The position numbers and the translations under genes are program-made. From an uncultured Bacteroides sp. (GTDB taxonomy: Bacteria > Bacteroidota > Bacteroidia > Bacteroidales > Bacteroidaceae): a stretch of DNA of 64,000 bases. Below the pieces are notes generated by a model. That model searched no databases. It was not told the origin of the DNA and saw only the letters and a program-made list of their open reading frames with translations. The stretch is taken from assembly GCF_963677685.1 (NCBI RefSeq), contig NZ_OY782186.1, forward strand, positions 2,790,001 to 2,854,000, given 5' to 3'. Shown here piece after piece: positions 45,937 through 53,622 of the stretch; within the stretch, counting starts at the first letter, position 1; the number at the start of each line of letters is the position of its first letter.

Positions 45937-46338
45937 TTAGCGTTGTTCACTTAAAAAGACATCAGTCAGATGGATATCAGCCAGATAACGACAGGCCATC
46001 TGGTTTAATACCCCCAGACGACGACCGGCAAGACCGTAGCTCTTATAAATCTCCTCACTATCTTCTATTGACGAAAGTTCGATACCTCCACCCGTGGCAA
46101 CAGCAATATCACAAAGAGAAATCTGATTAAGAGGATAGCAAAGTTCATAAGAACTTAGCTTTATACCACATTTGCATCCCGGCTTAAGACGTATAAGCCC
46201 AAAAGAGAGGAACTTGTCCAATAGCATGCGTACCTCTGTTGAAGAAAGTCCATGCTCGCGCCTACTCTCTGATGCAGAGAGACCATAATGAATGTCTTTG
46301 AGCAAAGACACGGCTTTGATTACTTTTAAGCTTAACAT
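45937..46338 (-). CDS. Rrf2-like winged-helix regulator, first gene of fimbrial operon
   Basis: Protein of 133 aa with an N-terminal winged-helix (SLLKDIHYGLSASESRREHG; STEVRMLLDKFLSFGLIRLK) and a C-terminal Rrf2-like part (YPLNQISLCDIAVATGGGIE). Two cysteines (GCKCG) sit in the wing, but the iron-sulfur-ligand spacing of IscR is not seen. It is 6 bp upstream of the DUF3575 gene and its ATG is 39 bp from the left inverted repeat of the invertible segment, so its transcription should depend on the switch. It may tune the operon or the recombinase. Function is inferred from fold and position. Confidence 0.75.
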   Translation of the reverse strand: MLSLKVIKAVSLLKDIHYGLSASESRREHGLSSTEVRMLLDKFLSFGLIRLKPGCKCGIKLSSYELCYPLNQISLCDIAVATGGGIELSSIEDSEEIYKSYGLAGRRLGVLNQMACRYLADIHLTDVFLSEQR

Positions 46339-46377
46339 AATCCTATTTTTATACTTGTTTTCTGTTTGTTTTAATCC

Positions 46378-46405
46378 TTTTTCTGTTACTTCATAGGTAA
46401 CGGAA
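46378..46405 (+). repeat. Left 28-bp inverted repeat of invertible segment
   Basis: Perfect inverted copy of 46906-46933 over 28 bp. Its centre contains GTTAC-N7-GTAAC (46385-46401), itself an interrupted palindrome of the kind that binds two tyrosine-recombinase monomers around a 7-bp crossover region. It lies 40 bp upstream of the first fimbrial operon gene. Confidence 0.93.
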
Positions 46406-46490
46406 GTAGAATAAGAAACAGAGGATGAAAAAGAAATTAAAAAGATGGGTGATAGTCAAAATATTTTCAATATTAATATTTTGCAGGATT

Positions 46491-46515
46491 CTGTTCTTTA
46501 TAACCGAAAGAACAG
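46491..46515. other. Hairpin inside the invertible segment
   Basis: CTGTTCTTT (46491-46499) and AAAGAACAG (46507-46515) form a perfect 9-bp stem around 7 nt. There is no T run on either side, so it is not a good terminator. As DNA it could be an operator for a dimeric regulator. Confidence 0.45.
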
Positions 46516-46781
46516 ATGGGACAAGTGCGCACATTTCCTATCCTGTTTAATAAATAAACAGAAAGTACATATAACGGAAAGAAATCAATGATAGATAAAA
46601 CTTTCTCTACTCTGATTTTATGCTAAATGCAGACGAAAAAGCTAAAACCGAACTATTCAAATGTTTTATTTTCTTAATAATGTTGAATTCGCTTTATGAA
46701 TTATTCATTGAAATGTATAAATAAATTCATCAATAGATCTATTAATGTTGTGATATAAGATAATGAACTATTTAAGAGGTC

Positions 46782-46814
46782 CAAAGGTATCTGAAAAATT
46801 AAAAAATAATCAAA
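46782..46814 (-). promoter_or_regulatory. Promoter in invertible segment facing the fimbrial operon
   Basis: On the minus strand TTTG (46814-46811), 21 bp, then TACCTTTG (46789-46782). Both boxes match the Bacteroides consensus and spacing; the base after the -7 is G where a pyrimidine is usual. Transcription would start near 46775 and read about 370 bp to the left repeat and on into the Rrf2-like gene. Confidence 0.5.
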
Positions 46815-46859
46815 TGAATAGAATTCTTTTACGAAAACATGAAATAATCTCTTAATTTA

Positions 46860-46892
46860 TTTGTTTGTTATATAAAATATTTCAATATTTGC
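46860..46892 (+). promoter_or_regulatory. Promoter in invertible segment facing away from the operon
   Basis: TTTG (46860-46863), 20 bp, then AATATTTGC (46884-46892), one mismatch from TAnnTTTGC. It lies 14 bp inside the right repeat, the usual position of an invertible promoter. After inversion it would sit next to the left repeat and fire into the fimbrial operon. Confidence 0.55.
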
Positions 46893-46905
46893 CGAATAAT
46901 ATGAT

Positions 46906-46933
46906 TTCCGTTACCTATGAAGTAACAGAAAAA
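46906..46933 (-). repeat. Right 28-bp inverted repeat of invertible segment
   Basis: Perfect inverted partner of 46378-46405, again centred on GTTAC-N7-GTAAC (46910-46926). It lies 119 bp beyond the recombinase stop codon. Confidence 0.93.
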
Positions 46934-46982
46934 ACGAAAACAGCTAGATTCCTTTAATACAAGCGTTTATTGTTTGTTTTTT

Positions 46983-47004
46983 AATCTTTAGAAGAAAGAT
47001 TTTT
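46983..47004 (+). terminator. Possible terminator outside the right repeat
   Basis: Stem AATCTTT/AAAGATT (46983-46989, 46995-47001) with a 5-nt loop and a T run on the plus-strand side only. It could stop transcripts leaving the invertible segment rightwards before they run antisense into the recombinase gene. The stem is weak (one C-G pair). Confidence 0.4.
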
Positions 47005-47052
47005 AAGTATAAAATGCTGTTTTTCATCTAATAGAAAGCCATTCTATTTTTC

Positions 47053-48078
47053 TCAGGTCAATCTCTTTGTCCATTTACCATTCCCCCGCCGAATAGGAAT
47101 GTCTGAGGCTGAAAAATTACCCTCTCTGCTTGTTGGCAGAACCAGAGCAATCACTTTTTTATTAGCTCGCTTGAGTGTACGATTGTCAAAAGAAGCGAGA
47201 TAGTTATAGGTTACTTTCTCAGAGCTGTGGCCTAAAGATTCACTGATAACGGCAACAGGGATTCCTTCCCGATAAGCAGCTGTGGCCCAAGAATGGCGGG
47301 CAACGTAAGAAGTAAGATGCTCTTTTAGCCCCAACTTCTTAGAAAGCTGATGCAGATGATAGTTGTAGAGCCGTAAGGCGCTTTGGTACTGCCCGTACTC
47401 ATTTTCGCCGATCTGGGTGATAATGGGTAGCAGGTAAGGAGAGTTCTTAACTAAAGGAGCATATTTGCGAAAAAGATTCATCGCACAAGGCTCCAGGCTT
47501 ACGGTTAGTTCGTGTCCCGTTTTACTACGCCGATAAGTGAGCGTATTCTTTTGAAGATCGCTCTTGCGAAGATGAGCCAGGTCCACAAAAGGGATACCGC
47601 GAAGGTAGAACGAAAGAAGGAACATGTCGCGTGAGAAAGCAAGCGAAGCTGAGGACGAAGCTAGATCCAACGCGCAAAGCTTACGAATAACTTCCGGATT
47701 TACGGCACGCTTTTGACAGCTCTCGGTGCCGGTAAACACCTCTTCAAAAAGTCCCCCCGGCAAATTGGTTATCCCTCTGCGAGAAGCCTGATTACAGATA
47801 GAACGCAGCATCCTCATGTACAAGGAAACCGTATTGCGTCTGCACCCCTGGGAATAAAGATGTTCTTCATACTGCTTAAGTAGGAACGGAGTTAGTTCGG
47901 TAAAAGTTGTTTTCTGGTTCCCGGTAAATGAAACCAATCGCTTCAATGCGCTCTCATAAGAACGAGCAGTGGCATGACGACCTGAATCGAGTAATTCACT
48001 CTTCAGGCATTCAACAAAAATGCTTAATACTTCCATTTGTTTTTTTTGCTTGCACCAATGGTATTTATCCTCTTCCAT
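47053..48078 (-). CDS. Tyrosine-type site-specific recombinase (DNA invertase)
   Basis: Recombinase of 341 aa. The N-terminal SAM-like core-binding domain spans about 15-110 (ARSYESALKRLVSFTG). The catalytic domain has the arm Arg in SFYLRGIPFVDLAHL, the beta-hairpin Lys in RRSKTGHEL, ARHSWATAAYREG (Arg box, where the first His of HxxR is Tyr as in many Bacteroides enzymes), LGHSSEKVTY and the nucleophile Tyr in TYNYLASFDN. It resembles the invertases (Tsr/Mpi class) that flip surface-protein promoters. Position next to the paired repeats points to that segment as its substrate. Its own promoter was not recognised. Confidence 0.93.
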   Translation of the reverse strand: MEEDKYHWCKQKKQMEVLSIFVECLKSELLDSGRHATARSYESALKRLVSFTGNQKTTFTELTPFLLKQYEEHLYSQGCRRNTVSLYMRMLRSICNQASRRGITNLPGGLFEEVFTGTESCQKRAVNPEVIRKLCALDLASSSASLAFSRDMFLLSFYLRGIPFVDLAHLRKSDLQKNTLTYRRSKTGHELTVSLEPCAMNLFRKYAPLVKNSPYLLPIITQIGENEYGQYQSALRLYNYHLHQLSKKLGLKEHLTSYVARHSWATAAYREGIPVAVISESLGHSSEKVTYNYLASFDNRTLKRANKKVIALVLPTSREGNFSASDIPIRRGNGKWTKRLT

Positions 48079-48657
48079 ATTTCATCTATGTTTATTTCTT
48101 AATTAAAAACATAAATAAAACACTTATATTTGGAAGATAAAATACAATTAAAGTGTGTGTTAACGTAATATTTTTTGATATACAAGGGAATGAAATTGTT
48201 TTTATTTGTTTACTTGTTTACTTGCTTTATACTATTATCACCAATCGCTAATCCCAGAGAAAGTGTAATAAGACTCCAAAAATAAGAAAAAACTAAAAAA
48301 AATCATAAATATACATCAAAAGATAAAAGCATTATCTAAAAATTAGTACATTTTTTTATATTATTTAATATTAATATTATAAAAGAGCACATCATACAAA
48401 ATCCTCTCAGTCATAATGCTACCTGATAACGGTTATTAATTGCATTCTTCATAAAAAACAACTACCTTTATCAAAGAATAGAGTCCGTCATGCAAATGAA
48501 GTATCTCCGTCACACAGCTGAAGGATCAACATCATCCAACTATGTTACTGACAGTTCCCAACTGAATGACCAACTATTCTCTAGATAATAAACGCTTAAG
48601 ATACCCGCCAAGCACAGATAACCTAAGCACAAACTAACTATATTAAAAGTAGAGACT
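48079..48657. other. 579-bp intergenic region between recombinase and HU gene
   Basis: No open frame or RNA gene was recognised. The first 350 bp is very AT-rich, with a TATATTTG (48125-48132, plus strand) lacking a partner box. Further right, ATTG (48439-48442), 20 bp, TACCTTTA (48463-48470) is a near-consensus promoter that could serve the HU gene with a leader of about 180 nt. From about 48480 the base composition is more balanced, which would fit a transcribed leader. Confidence 0.4.
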
Positions 48658-49272
48658 ATGTCAGCAATGTATGATCTTGTAGAAAAGCCTAACCCTAAGG
48701 GAGATGGCAAGAAACAAAAACTTTACCCGCGTATCGTATCAAGCGGTACTATTTCCACTGATAAACTCATAGCAAGAATATCAGAAGCTTGCTCTCTCAC
48801 TCCTGGAGATTTAAAAGGAGCAATCACCGAATTAACGCATATCACGGCAGAATATCTTAAAGACGGGTTCACTGTAGAAATAGGTGACTTAGGATACTTT
48901 TCAGCAAGAGTTAAAGGCCGTGGAGTAGATGATAAAAAAGAGATCCGATCTACGTCTATCTATTTTGATAATATAAACTTTCGTGCTAGCAAGAAGATGC
49001 GGCAAAACATTTATGCCCCATTGGAACGAGCCCAATATGGATTTAAAAAGTCATTGCAAAGTAGTGAAGAAAAGCGTAGAAGACAATTAAAAGAATTTCT
49101 AGATAAAAATACATTTATCACTCGTAGCGAGTATACACAACTCACCGGATTATTAAAAAACAAAGCATTAGAAGAGCTGAAGACATTAGAAAAAAAGGGG
49201 ATTCTTTGTAAACGAGGCAGAGGAAGTCACATTATATTTATGAAAACTGTTACTTCAAAAAATACTTTATAA
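48658..49272 (+). CDS. HU-like DNA-binding protein with C-terminal helix-turn-helix region
   Basis: Protein of 204 aa. Residues about 1-125 match the Bacteroidetes HU-related (HU-HIG) family: YDLVEKPNPKGDGKKQKLYP, then LTHITAEYLKDGFTVEIGDL and GYFSARVKGRGVDDKKEIRS. The C-terminal 70 residues are basic and look like a helix-turn-helix (FITRSEYTQLTGLLKNKALE) ending in a KRGRGSHIIF wing. It likely bends or coats DNA and may be a local regulator. It is convergent with the OmpA-YjbH operon, sharing a terminator. Confidence 0.88.
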   Translation: MSAMYDLVEKPNPKGDGKKQKLYPRIVSSGTISTDKLIARISEACSLTPGDLKGAITELTHITAEYLKDGFTVEIGDLGYFSARVKGRGVDDKKEIRSTSIYFDNINFRASKKMRQNIYAPLERAQYGFKKSLQSSEEKRRRQLKEFLDKNTFITRSEYTQLTGLLKNKALEELKTLEKKGILCKRGRGSHIIFMKTVTSKNTL

Positions 49273-49294
49273 AAAAATAGAAATGAAAAATCAA

Positions 49295-49329
49295 AAAAAA
49301 CGATATGCTCAAAAAGCATATCGTTTTTT
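49295..49329. terminator. Bidirectional terminator between HU and ompA genes
   Basis: Perfect 15-bp stem (49295-49309 with 49315-49329), 5-nt loop; A run on one side and T run on the other, so it works for both converging genes. Confidence 0.9.
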
Positions 49330-49352
49330 CAATCTATGGATTTATTACTTAG

Positions 49353-50480
49353 TTACTCTAAGATCACAACACGGTTTAAATAGTTCTTATTAAACATATT
49401 CTCTGTACCGCCAAAGCCGATCAACTCCAATTGATCTGAATTAACACCCTCTTTAAGAAGAGCATCGTAAACAGCTTGAGCACGCTTTTCACTTAATCTT
49501 TGGTTCAACTTAGCACTCCCTGTAGCTTTATCTGCATAGCCGGCAATTTTATACCTCTTACCAGGGTTAGCTTTAATAAGCTTAGCCGCCAACTGAACAT
49601 TGACCATACCTCTACCGCTAATTTTAGCTTTTCCTATTTCAAAGAATATTGCGCGGGGACCTGCAACAGCCACCTCTTTAACAACCTCTTTGGTAACAGG
49701 TTTCACATTAGCAAGATCTTTTTTTGCTTTAGCTAGATCAGATTGAGCATCAGCCAATTCCCTTCTATATCTGTTAACTTCATCATTAATAGCCGATTGG
49801 TCAAGATCCTCTCCTCCACAAGAAGCAAAATTCTTGCCTCCAAATGTGTAAGATAATCCTGCTGTCAGAGAAACAGCACCATCAGTATAAGCATTACTCT
49901 TGCTTCCAAAGATAGATGGAGAAACTTCTCCTCTAGCTTCCAAATTCAAATCAAAATACTCATTAAGATTAAACTGCCCTATCACACCTACAGATCCATT
50001 TATTAAAGCATTTATATCTTTCTGGTTACCAAAAGCTTTTGCAAAAGTTAGCCCCGGGCCTGCAAAAGCTGATAAAGAGAACAAACGATCTTCCTTATAT
50101 CCTGCAAATAGATTTGTAAGGTTCATCAAGCCATCAGCATGTAAGGTCATATAGTTTTTATTCTTAATTTCATTATATCCATTAGTCATTCCATATTTAG
50201 AATATAGAGTAGACCACATGCCCGCAAACTGGGCACGAACACCCCATACAGGATTAAACAATTTACCCACGGAAATATGAATCAGTGGAGTTATGGCATG
50301 TCCAAAGCCATAATCAAAATTGTCTGGATTTACATTCAGTTGAGCTCCTACTCCAGCACTGATAAAGATATTGTCCTTAAACTTCTCAGAATAGAACTTT
50401 TCTTTAGCACCTTCATTTTGAGCCATAGCAACCGATGCACCAGCCAACAATAAAGATAATATTACTAATTTACTTTTCAT
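49353..50480 (-). CDS. OmpA family outer membrane protein
   Basis: Protein of 375 aa; signal peptide ends in SVAMA|QNEG. An N-terminal beta-barrel (about 30-215, ending YTFGGKNF), a coiled-coil linker (about 225-255, NRYRRELADAQSDLAKAKKD) and a C-terminal OmpA/peptidoglycan-binding domain (AIFFEIGKAKISGRGMVNVQ; YKIAGYADKATGSAKLNQRL; SEKRAQAVYDAL). It is last in a four-gene operon with YjbH-like proteins and probably links that machinery to the cell wall. Confidence 0.94.
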   Translation of the reverse strand: MKSKLVILSLLLAGASVAMAQNEGAKEKFYSEKFKDNIFISAGVGAQLNVNPDNFDYGFGHAITPLIHISVGKLFNPVWGVRAQFAGMWSTLYSKYGMTNGYNEIKNKNYMTLHADGLMNLTNLFAGYKEDRLFSLSAFAGPGLTFAKAFGNQKDINALINGSVGVIGQFNLNEYFDLNLEARGEVSPSIFGSKSNAYTDGAVSLTAGLSYTFGGKNFASCGGEDLDQSAINDEVNRYRRELADAQSDLAKAKKDLANVKPVTKEVVKEVAVAGPRAIFFEIGKAKISGRGMVNVQLAAKLIKANPGKRYKIAGYADKATGSAKLNQRLSEKRAQAVYDALLKEGVNSDQLELIGFGGTENMFNKNYLNRVVILE

Positions 50481-50537
50481 TGTATTCTTTTTTTATATTT
50501 CAACTCATTATTCTTTGCTTTCACCATTACTTAATGT

Positions 50538-51287
50538 CTACTTCAAATAAAACTTGTAAGTAAGACCTCCGGTAAAATATTCCATTCTTTGCATTTCTAC
50601 CTGAACTAGTAAATGATTGAAAAACAAACAGTTTCCGCCTACTGCAAGATCTTTTGAATCATAATCTGCTATGATATTAAAATTGGGCAACATTGAAGGA
50701 GAAAAAGTTATTCCGCCAGCAAAACCATTTAACGAATAATCATCTCTCTTATTATAGAGATAAGATAAATGCAAGCCTAATATATTTTTCTCAAAAGTTA
50801 TATGCTTAGTAGCTGCTATGAAAAAACGATTAAAATAACCATTTCCATCCGCAGAAGCGACTTGTCCTCCGCCCGATTCCGTAAAAGGATCAGAAGAACC
50901 AACAACTACCGCCGGCATATATTTCCAAAATTGTTCTTCTTTCAACACACGCATCCTCAATGAAAAATATCGATCTTGATTCGTGAATTTATCTTTGCCT
51001 ACTTTCCAATCAATTCCTACTGTTTGAGATTTAAATAACGTACATGTATACGCAACCTCTAACCAAGGGAAAATTGTTACATTAGCAAAATAATTATATG
51101 TATGATATGACCAAGTGGAAGGAGTTAACTCTTTATTCATAAAGTTGCCCCCTATCATGATAGTCTTATCTCTCTGCATCTCAGCAGACGGAGCATGTAA
51201 TAGTCCGGTAACCCCATACGTCAATTGAGCAGAAAGTGCACAACAGTAAAACAATAGACAAAAAACTATAAATAATTTATTCTTCAT
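50538..51287 (-). CDS. YjbH-domain outer membrane protein
   Basis: Protein of 249 aa with a signal peptide ending CALSAQ. It begins the mature part with YGVTGLLHAPSAEMQRDKTI, the hallmark YjbH start (G.tGLl..PsA). It then alternates hydrophobic strands (FANVTIFPWLEVAYTCTLF; DRYFSLRMRVLKEEQFWKYM; NFNIIADYDSKDLAVGGNC). YjbH proteins are outer-membrane barrels tied to exopolysaccharide export. The neighbour at 52318-53565 looks like a second part of the same system. Confidence 0.87.
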   Translation of the reverse strand: MKNKLFIVFCLLFYCCALSAQLTYGVTGLLHAPSAEMQRDKTIMIGGNFMNKELTPSTWSYHTYNYFANVTIFPWLEVAYTCTLFKSQTVGIDWKVGKDKFTNQDRYFSLRMRVLKEEQFWKYMPAVVVGSSDPFTESGGGQVASADGNGYFNRFFIAATKHITFEKNILGLHLSYLYNKRDDYSLNGFAGGITFSPSMLPNFNIIADYDSKDLAVGGNCLFFNHLLVQVEMQRMEYFTGGLTYKFYLK

Positions 51288-51332
51288 TTCGCCATCTTTG
51301 CTACTTTCATTTCAACTATACATCGAGATTCT

Positions 51333-52298
51333 TTATTCTGAACCAGCACTACCACCACCTGCATTTGTGGTACCTCCATGATTATCATGGCTATCATGGC
51401 TATCATGAGTATCAAAAATAGGTTCAACTCTAGTGTTATCCATCCAAGTTACATCTCCTGACCATGATTCTTCAAGAATCTTAAAAACAAAAGTCTTTAC
51501 ATTAACATTAGATATGACTCTAAAACCTATGATAGATTTTCCTCCTCCATCTAAAAGAGCTTTTTCCGTTTTTTCAGACAGACTAAAAGGCAGATTTAAA
51601 TATTTCGACACATTAGCTATAAACTCGTCTCTTCCTGTTACTGCTTTAGTTACAACAGCAGGTTCATTAACTAACTCAAAACCTGATTTATACGAATAAG
51701 TCACTTGGATAGGATCAACAGTAGAAGTTGTCAAAGTTAAAGGAGTAGTTAATGTAACAGTACCGTCATTATTAACAACAGCAGTCGTTTCGCCCATAGT
51801 TGTTCCGGCAGGAGGAGTACTTGGAGTAAATGCGGTAACCAAATCTGCTTTAACAGCGTCAATCTGAGTAGTAGATGGAGTTTCAATCTGCTCAGGATAT
51901 ATAATAGGCTGAGAAGCTGGAGTAAACAAAGCAATAGCAACTACAGCTGTACTTGTTTGTCCGTCGGCTACTTCAACGCAATATACTGTTCTTGTTACAT
52001 CATAATAACCTTCTGCAGATACAGTAACAGTATGTGCACCGGCAGCCGTTACTTTTTGTTTAAAAGCTTCATTCTTTAATGTAACAGCAGTTCCGTCAAC
52101 AGTCACAGTAGCTGTTGTTATAGGCTGTTCATTAGAACCATCAGTGATTGACCCAACTACATAATATACCGCTGGAGGAACAGTGGTAACATCTACACTT
52201 TCTTTTTCATAGCAGCTAGTAAATAAAGTACCAAAAACTGCTAAAACGGATAACGCTAACTTAGCATTAAACCCGAAAACATTACTTTTCATTTTCAT
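51333..52298 (-). CDS. DUF3869 family lipoprotein
   Basis: Lipoprotein of 321 aa with lipobox TLFTSCYEKE (Cys 29). An Ig-like/carboxypeptidase-regulatory-like repeat follows (YYVVGSITDGSNEQPITTAT; HTVTVSAEGYYDVTRTVYC), then a Thr/Pro-rich middle and a DUF3869-type C-terminal half. The end is unusual: FDTHDSHDSHDNHGG is encoded by 9-bp tandem repeats and could bind metal. It sits between two YjbH-like genes. Function unknown. Confidence 0.82.
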   Translation of the reverse strand: MKMKSNVFGFNAKLALSVLAVFGTLFTSCYEKESVDVTTVPPAVYYVVGSITDGSNEQPITTATVTVDGTAVTLKNEAFKQKVTAAGAHTVTVSAEGYYDVTRTVYCVEVADGQTSTAVVAIALFTPASQPIIYPEQIETPSTTQIDAVKADLVTAFTPSTPPAGTTMGETTAVVNNDGTVTLTTPLTLTTSTVDPIQVTYSYKSGFELVNEPAVVTKAVTGRDEFIANVSKYLNLPFSLSEKTEKALLDGGGKSIIGFRVISNVNVKTFVFKILEESWSGDVTWMDNTRVEPIFDTHDSHDSHDNHGGTTNAGGGSAGSE

Positions 52299-52317
52299 CT
52301 CAATAATCTCAATAAAA

Positions 52318-53565
52318 TTAATAATTCAATAATTCTGATTTAATAAAATACGGGTTAAAACTATTATCTTGCATCATATTATCACTTGCTTGCGATTTAT
52401 AACCTTTCCCGTAAACTCTTTCATTACCTGCATTATAACTAATGCCAAAGTTCTTTGAGGTCATTACTCTAGGGATATGCCCTTTTCGTTTATATTTGTA
52501 AGGAGGCAAAGCTATTTGAAAACGAAAACCTCCATTAAAACCACGATTACCAGCATGCTGTACTTTCATTGCGTAAAAGCCAACCGAAGCATACCGAAAA
52601 TGGCGAATCATATCAAACCGGGCACCATATTCTCCTTCTAAATATCTTTCGCCCTTTAAACTTAACTGCGTATTATATTTAGTCCAGTAAAAATTGCCTC
52701 CAAAGTTTCCTGTAAGAAGCCACTTTTTACCATGGTAATATGCCCAGTTTTCAAAATAGCCACGTCCAGTGTAGCCAATTCGTCCTTCCAAAGAAAAACG
52801 TTCATCCTTAAAAAAATGTTTTGCTCGGGCATCAACACCCCAACGAAAATTATTAAAAAATCCGACAGAAGAAGTTAAAAATGTTCGTTGAGGTAAACGG
52901 AACGACTGAGAAAGAGTAACGAAGCCTGGTCTCACCTGTTCATACCTCGCCCCATAATCGTTTACGATAGGAATTATGACTTGTCCGGTGAACTTCATTC
53001 CGTGCCACAAAGAGACTTCTACAGCTGGGCATAAGTTAAATAAAATATCATAAACTCGAGATAGCCTATAATTTTGAAAATTAAATTCAGGATAGACAAG
53101 AACGTCAACTTTATACAAAGAACTATTCTCTCTTTTTTGGCTTTTTATTTTAGACCAATTGCTTCCTAATTCATAAGTAACAGTCCAATCTTCTCTTCTC
53201 ACGACATGAGTACTATCAGATATTGACTGACAGTATAAAGAAATTTGAGGCACGTTATTATCTAAAACGATAAGACGACAACGTTTATTTCGGGGTAAAC
53301 CCATTTCCTGTATTTGATCTATGGCTTTGCCTATAGCTACCCCCGATAATCGATAAGAAATACATTCAAGCAAGTAAGTACGTTCTTCTTCATTTTCCAC
53401 CCAATTAAGATTTTCAAACCCCATATCAGAAAGCTTTTGAACAGTTTGATTCCCGTCTTGAGAATACACCTTTTGGATTGTCGAAAAGTGCACAATTAGA
53501 AATAAGAAAATAAATGAAGATTTGCTAATTGCAAAAGTGTAGTATATAGAGTTATCTATTTTCAT
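52318..53565 (-). CDS. YjbH-like outer membrane beta-barrel protein
   Basis: Protein of 415 aa, first gene of the operon. I chose the ATG at 53565 because it yields a proper signal peptide (hydrophobic SSFIFLFLIVHFS, ending KVYSQ) and fits the promoter; the frame extends to 53610. The N-terminal region (about 35-150) is soluble; the rest is barrel-like with YEQVRPGFVTLSQSFRLPQR then TFLTSSVGFFNNFRWGVDAR, as in the C-terminal half of YjbH. Family assignment is by pattern and neighbourhood and is less certain than for 50538-51287. Confidence 0.72.
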   Translation of the reverse strand: MKIDNSIYYTFAISKSSFIFLFLIVHFSTIQKVYSQDGNQTVQKLSDMGFENLNWVENEEERTYLLECISYRLSGVAIGKAIDQIQEMGLPRNKRCRLIVLDNNVPQISLYCQSISDSTHVVRREDWTVTYELGSNWSKIKSQKRENSSLYKVDVLVYPEFNFQNYRLSRVYDILFNLCPAVEVSLWHGMKFTGQVIIPIVNDYGARYEQVRPGFVTLSQSFRLPQRTFLTSSVGFFNNFRWGVDARAKHFFKDERFSLEGRIGYTGRGYFENWAYYHGKKWLLTGNFGGNFYWTKYNTQLSLKGERYLEGEYGARFDMIRHFRYASVGFYAMKVQHAGNRGFNGGFRFQIALPPYKYKRKGHIPRVMTSKNFGISYNAGNERVYGKGYKSQASDNMMQDNSFNPYFIKSELLNY

Positions 53566-53622
53566 AAATATAGCCCTCAAGTTATTCAAGAGTGAAAAAG
53601 TTGTTTCCATTTGTTTAATCCT

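Larger units (their letters stand above)
46378..46933. mobile_element. Invertible promoter segment (phase-variation switch)
   Basis: The 714-bp gap between the fimbrial operon and the recombinase gene holds a 500-bp segment (46406-46905) bounded by perfect 28-bp inverted repeats. It has no open frame of note and is AT-rich. Inside are promoter-like sequences in both directions and a perfect 9-bp hairpin at 46491-46515. The adjacent tyrosine recombinase and the downstream surface-fimbria operon make this a typical Bacteroides DNA-inversion switch. The sequence shows only one orientation, and whether it is ON or OFF cannot be decided with confidence. Confidence 0.88.

Noticed and set aside
46491..46515. 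Hairpin in the invertible segment considered as a terminator
   Set aside because: No T run on either strand after the stem; listed only as a hairpin.
47053..48078. Recombinase considered as an integrase of a mobile element
   Set aside because: No mobilisation, phage or att-site features nearby, and the paired 28-bp inverted repeats beside it fit an invertase better.
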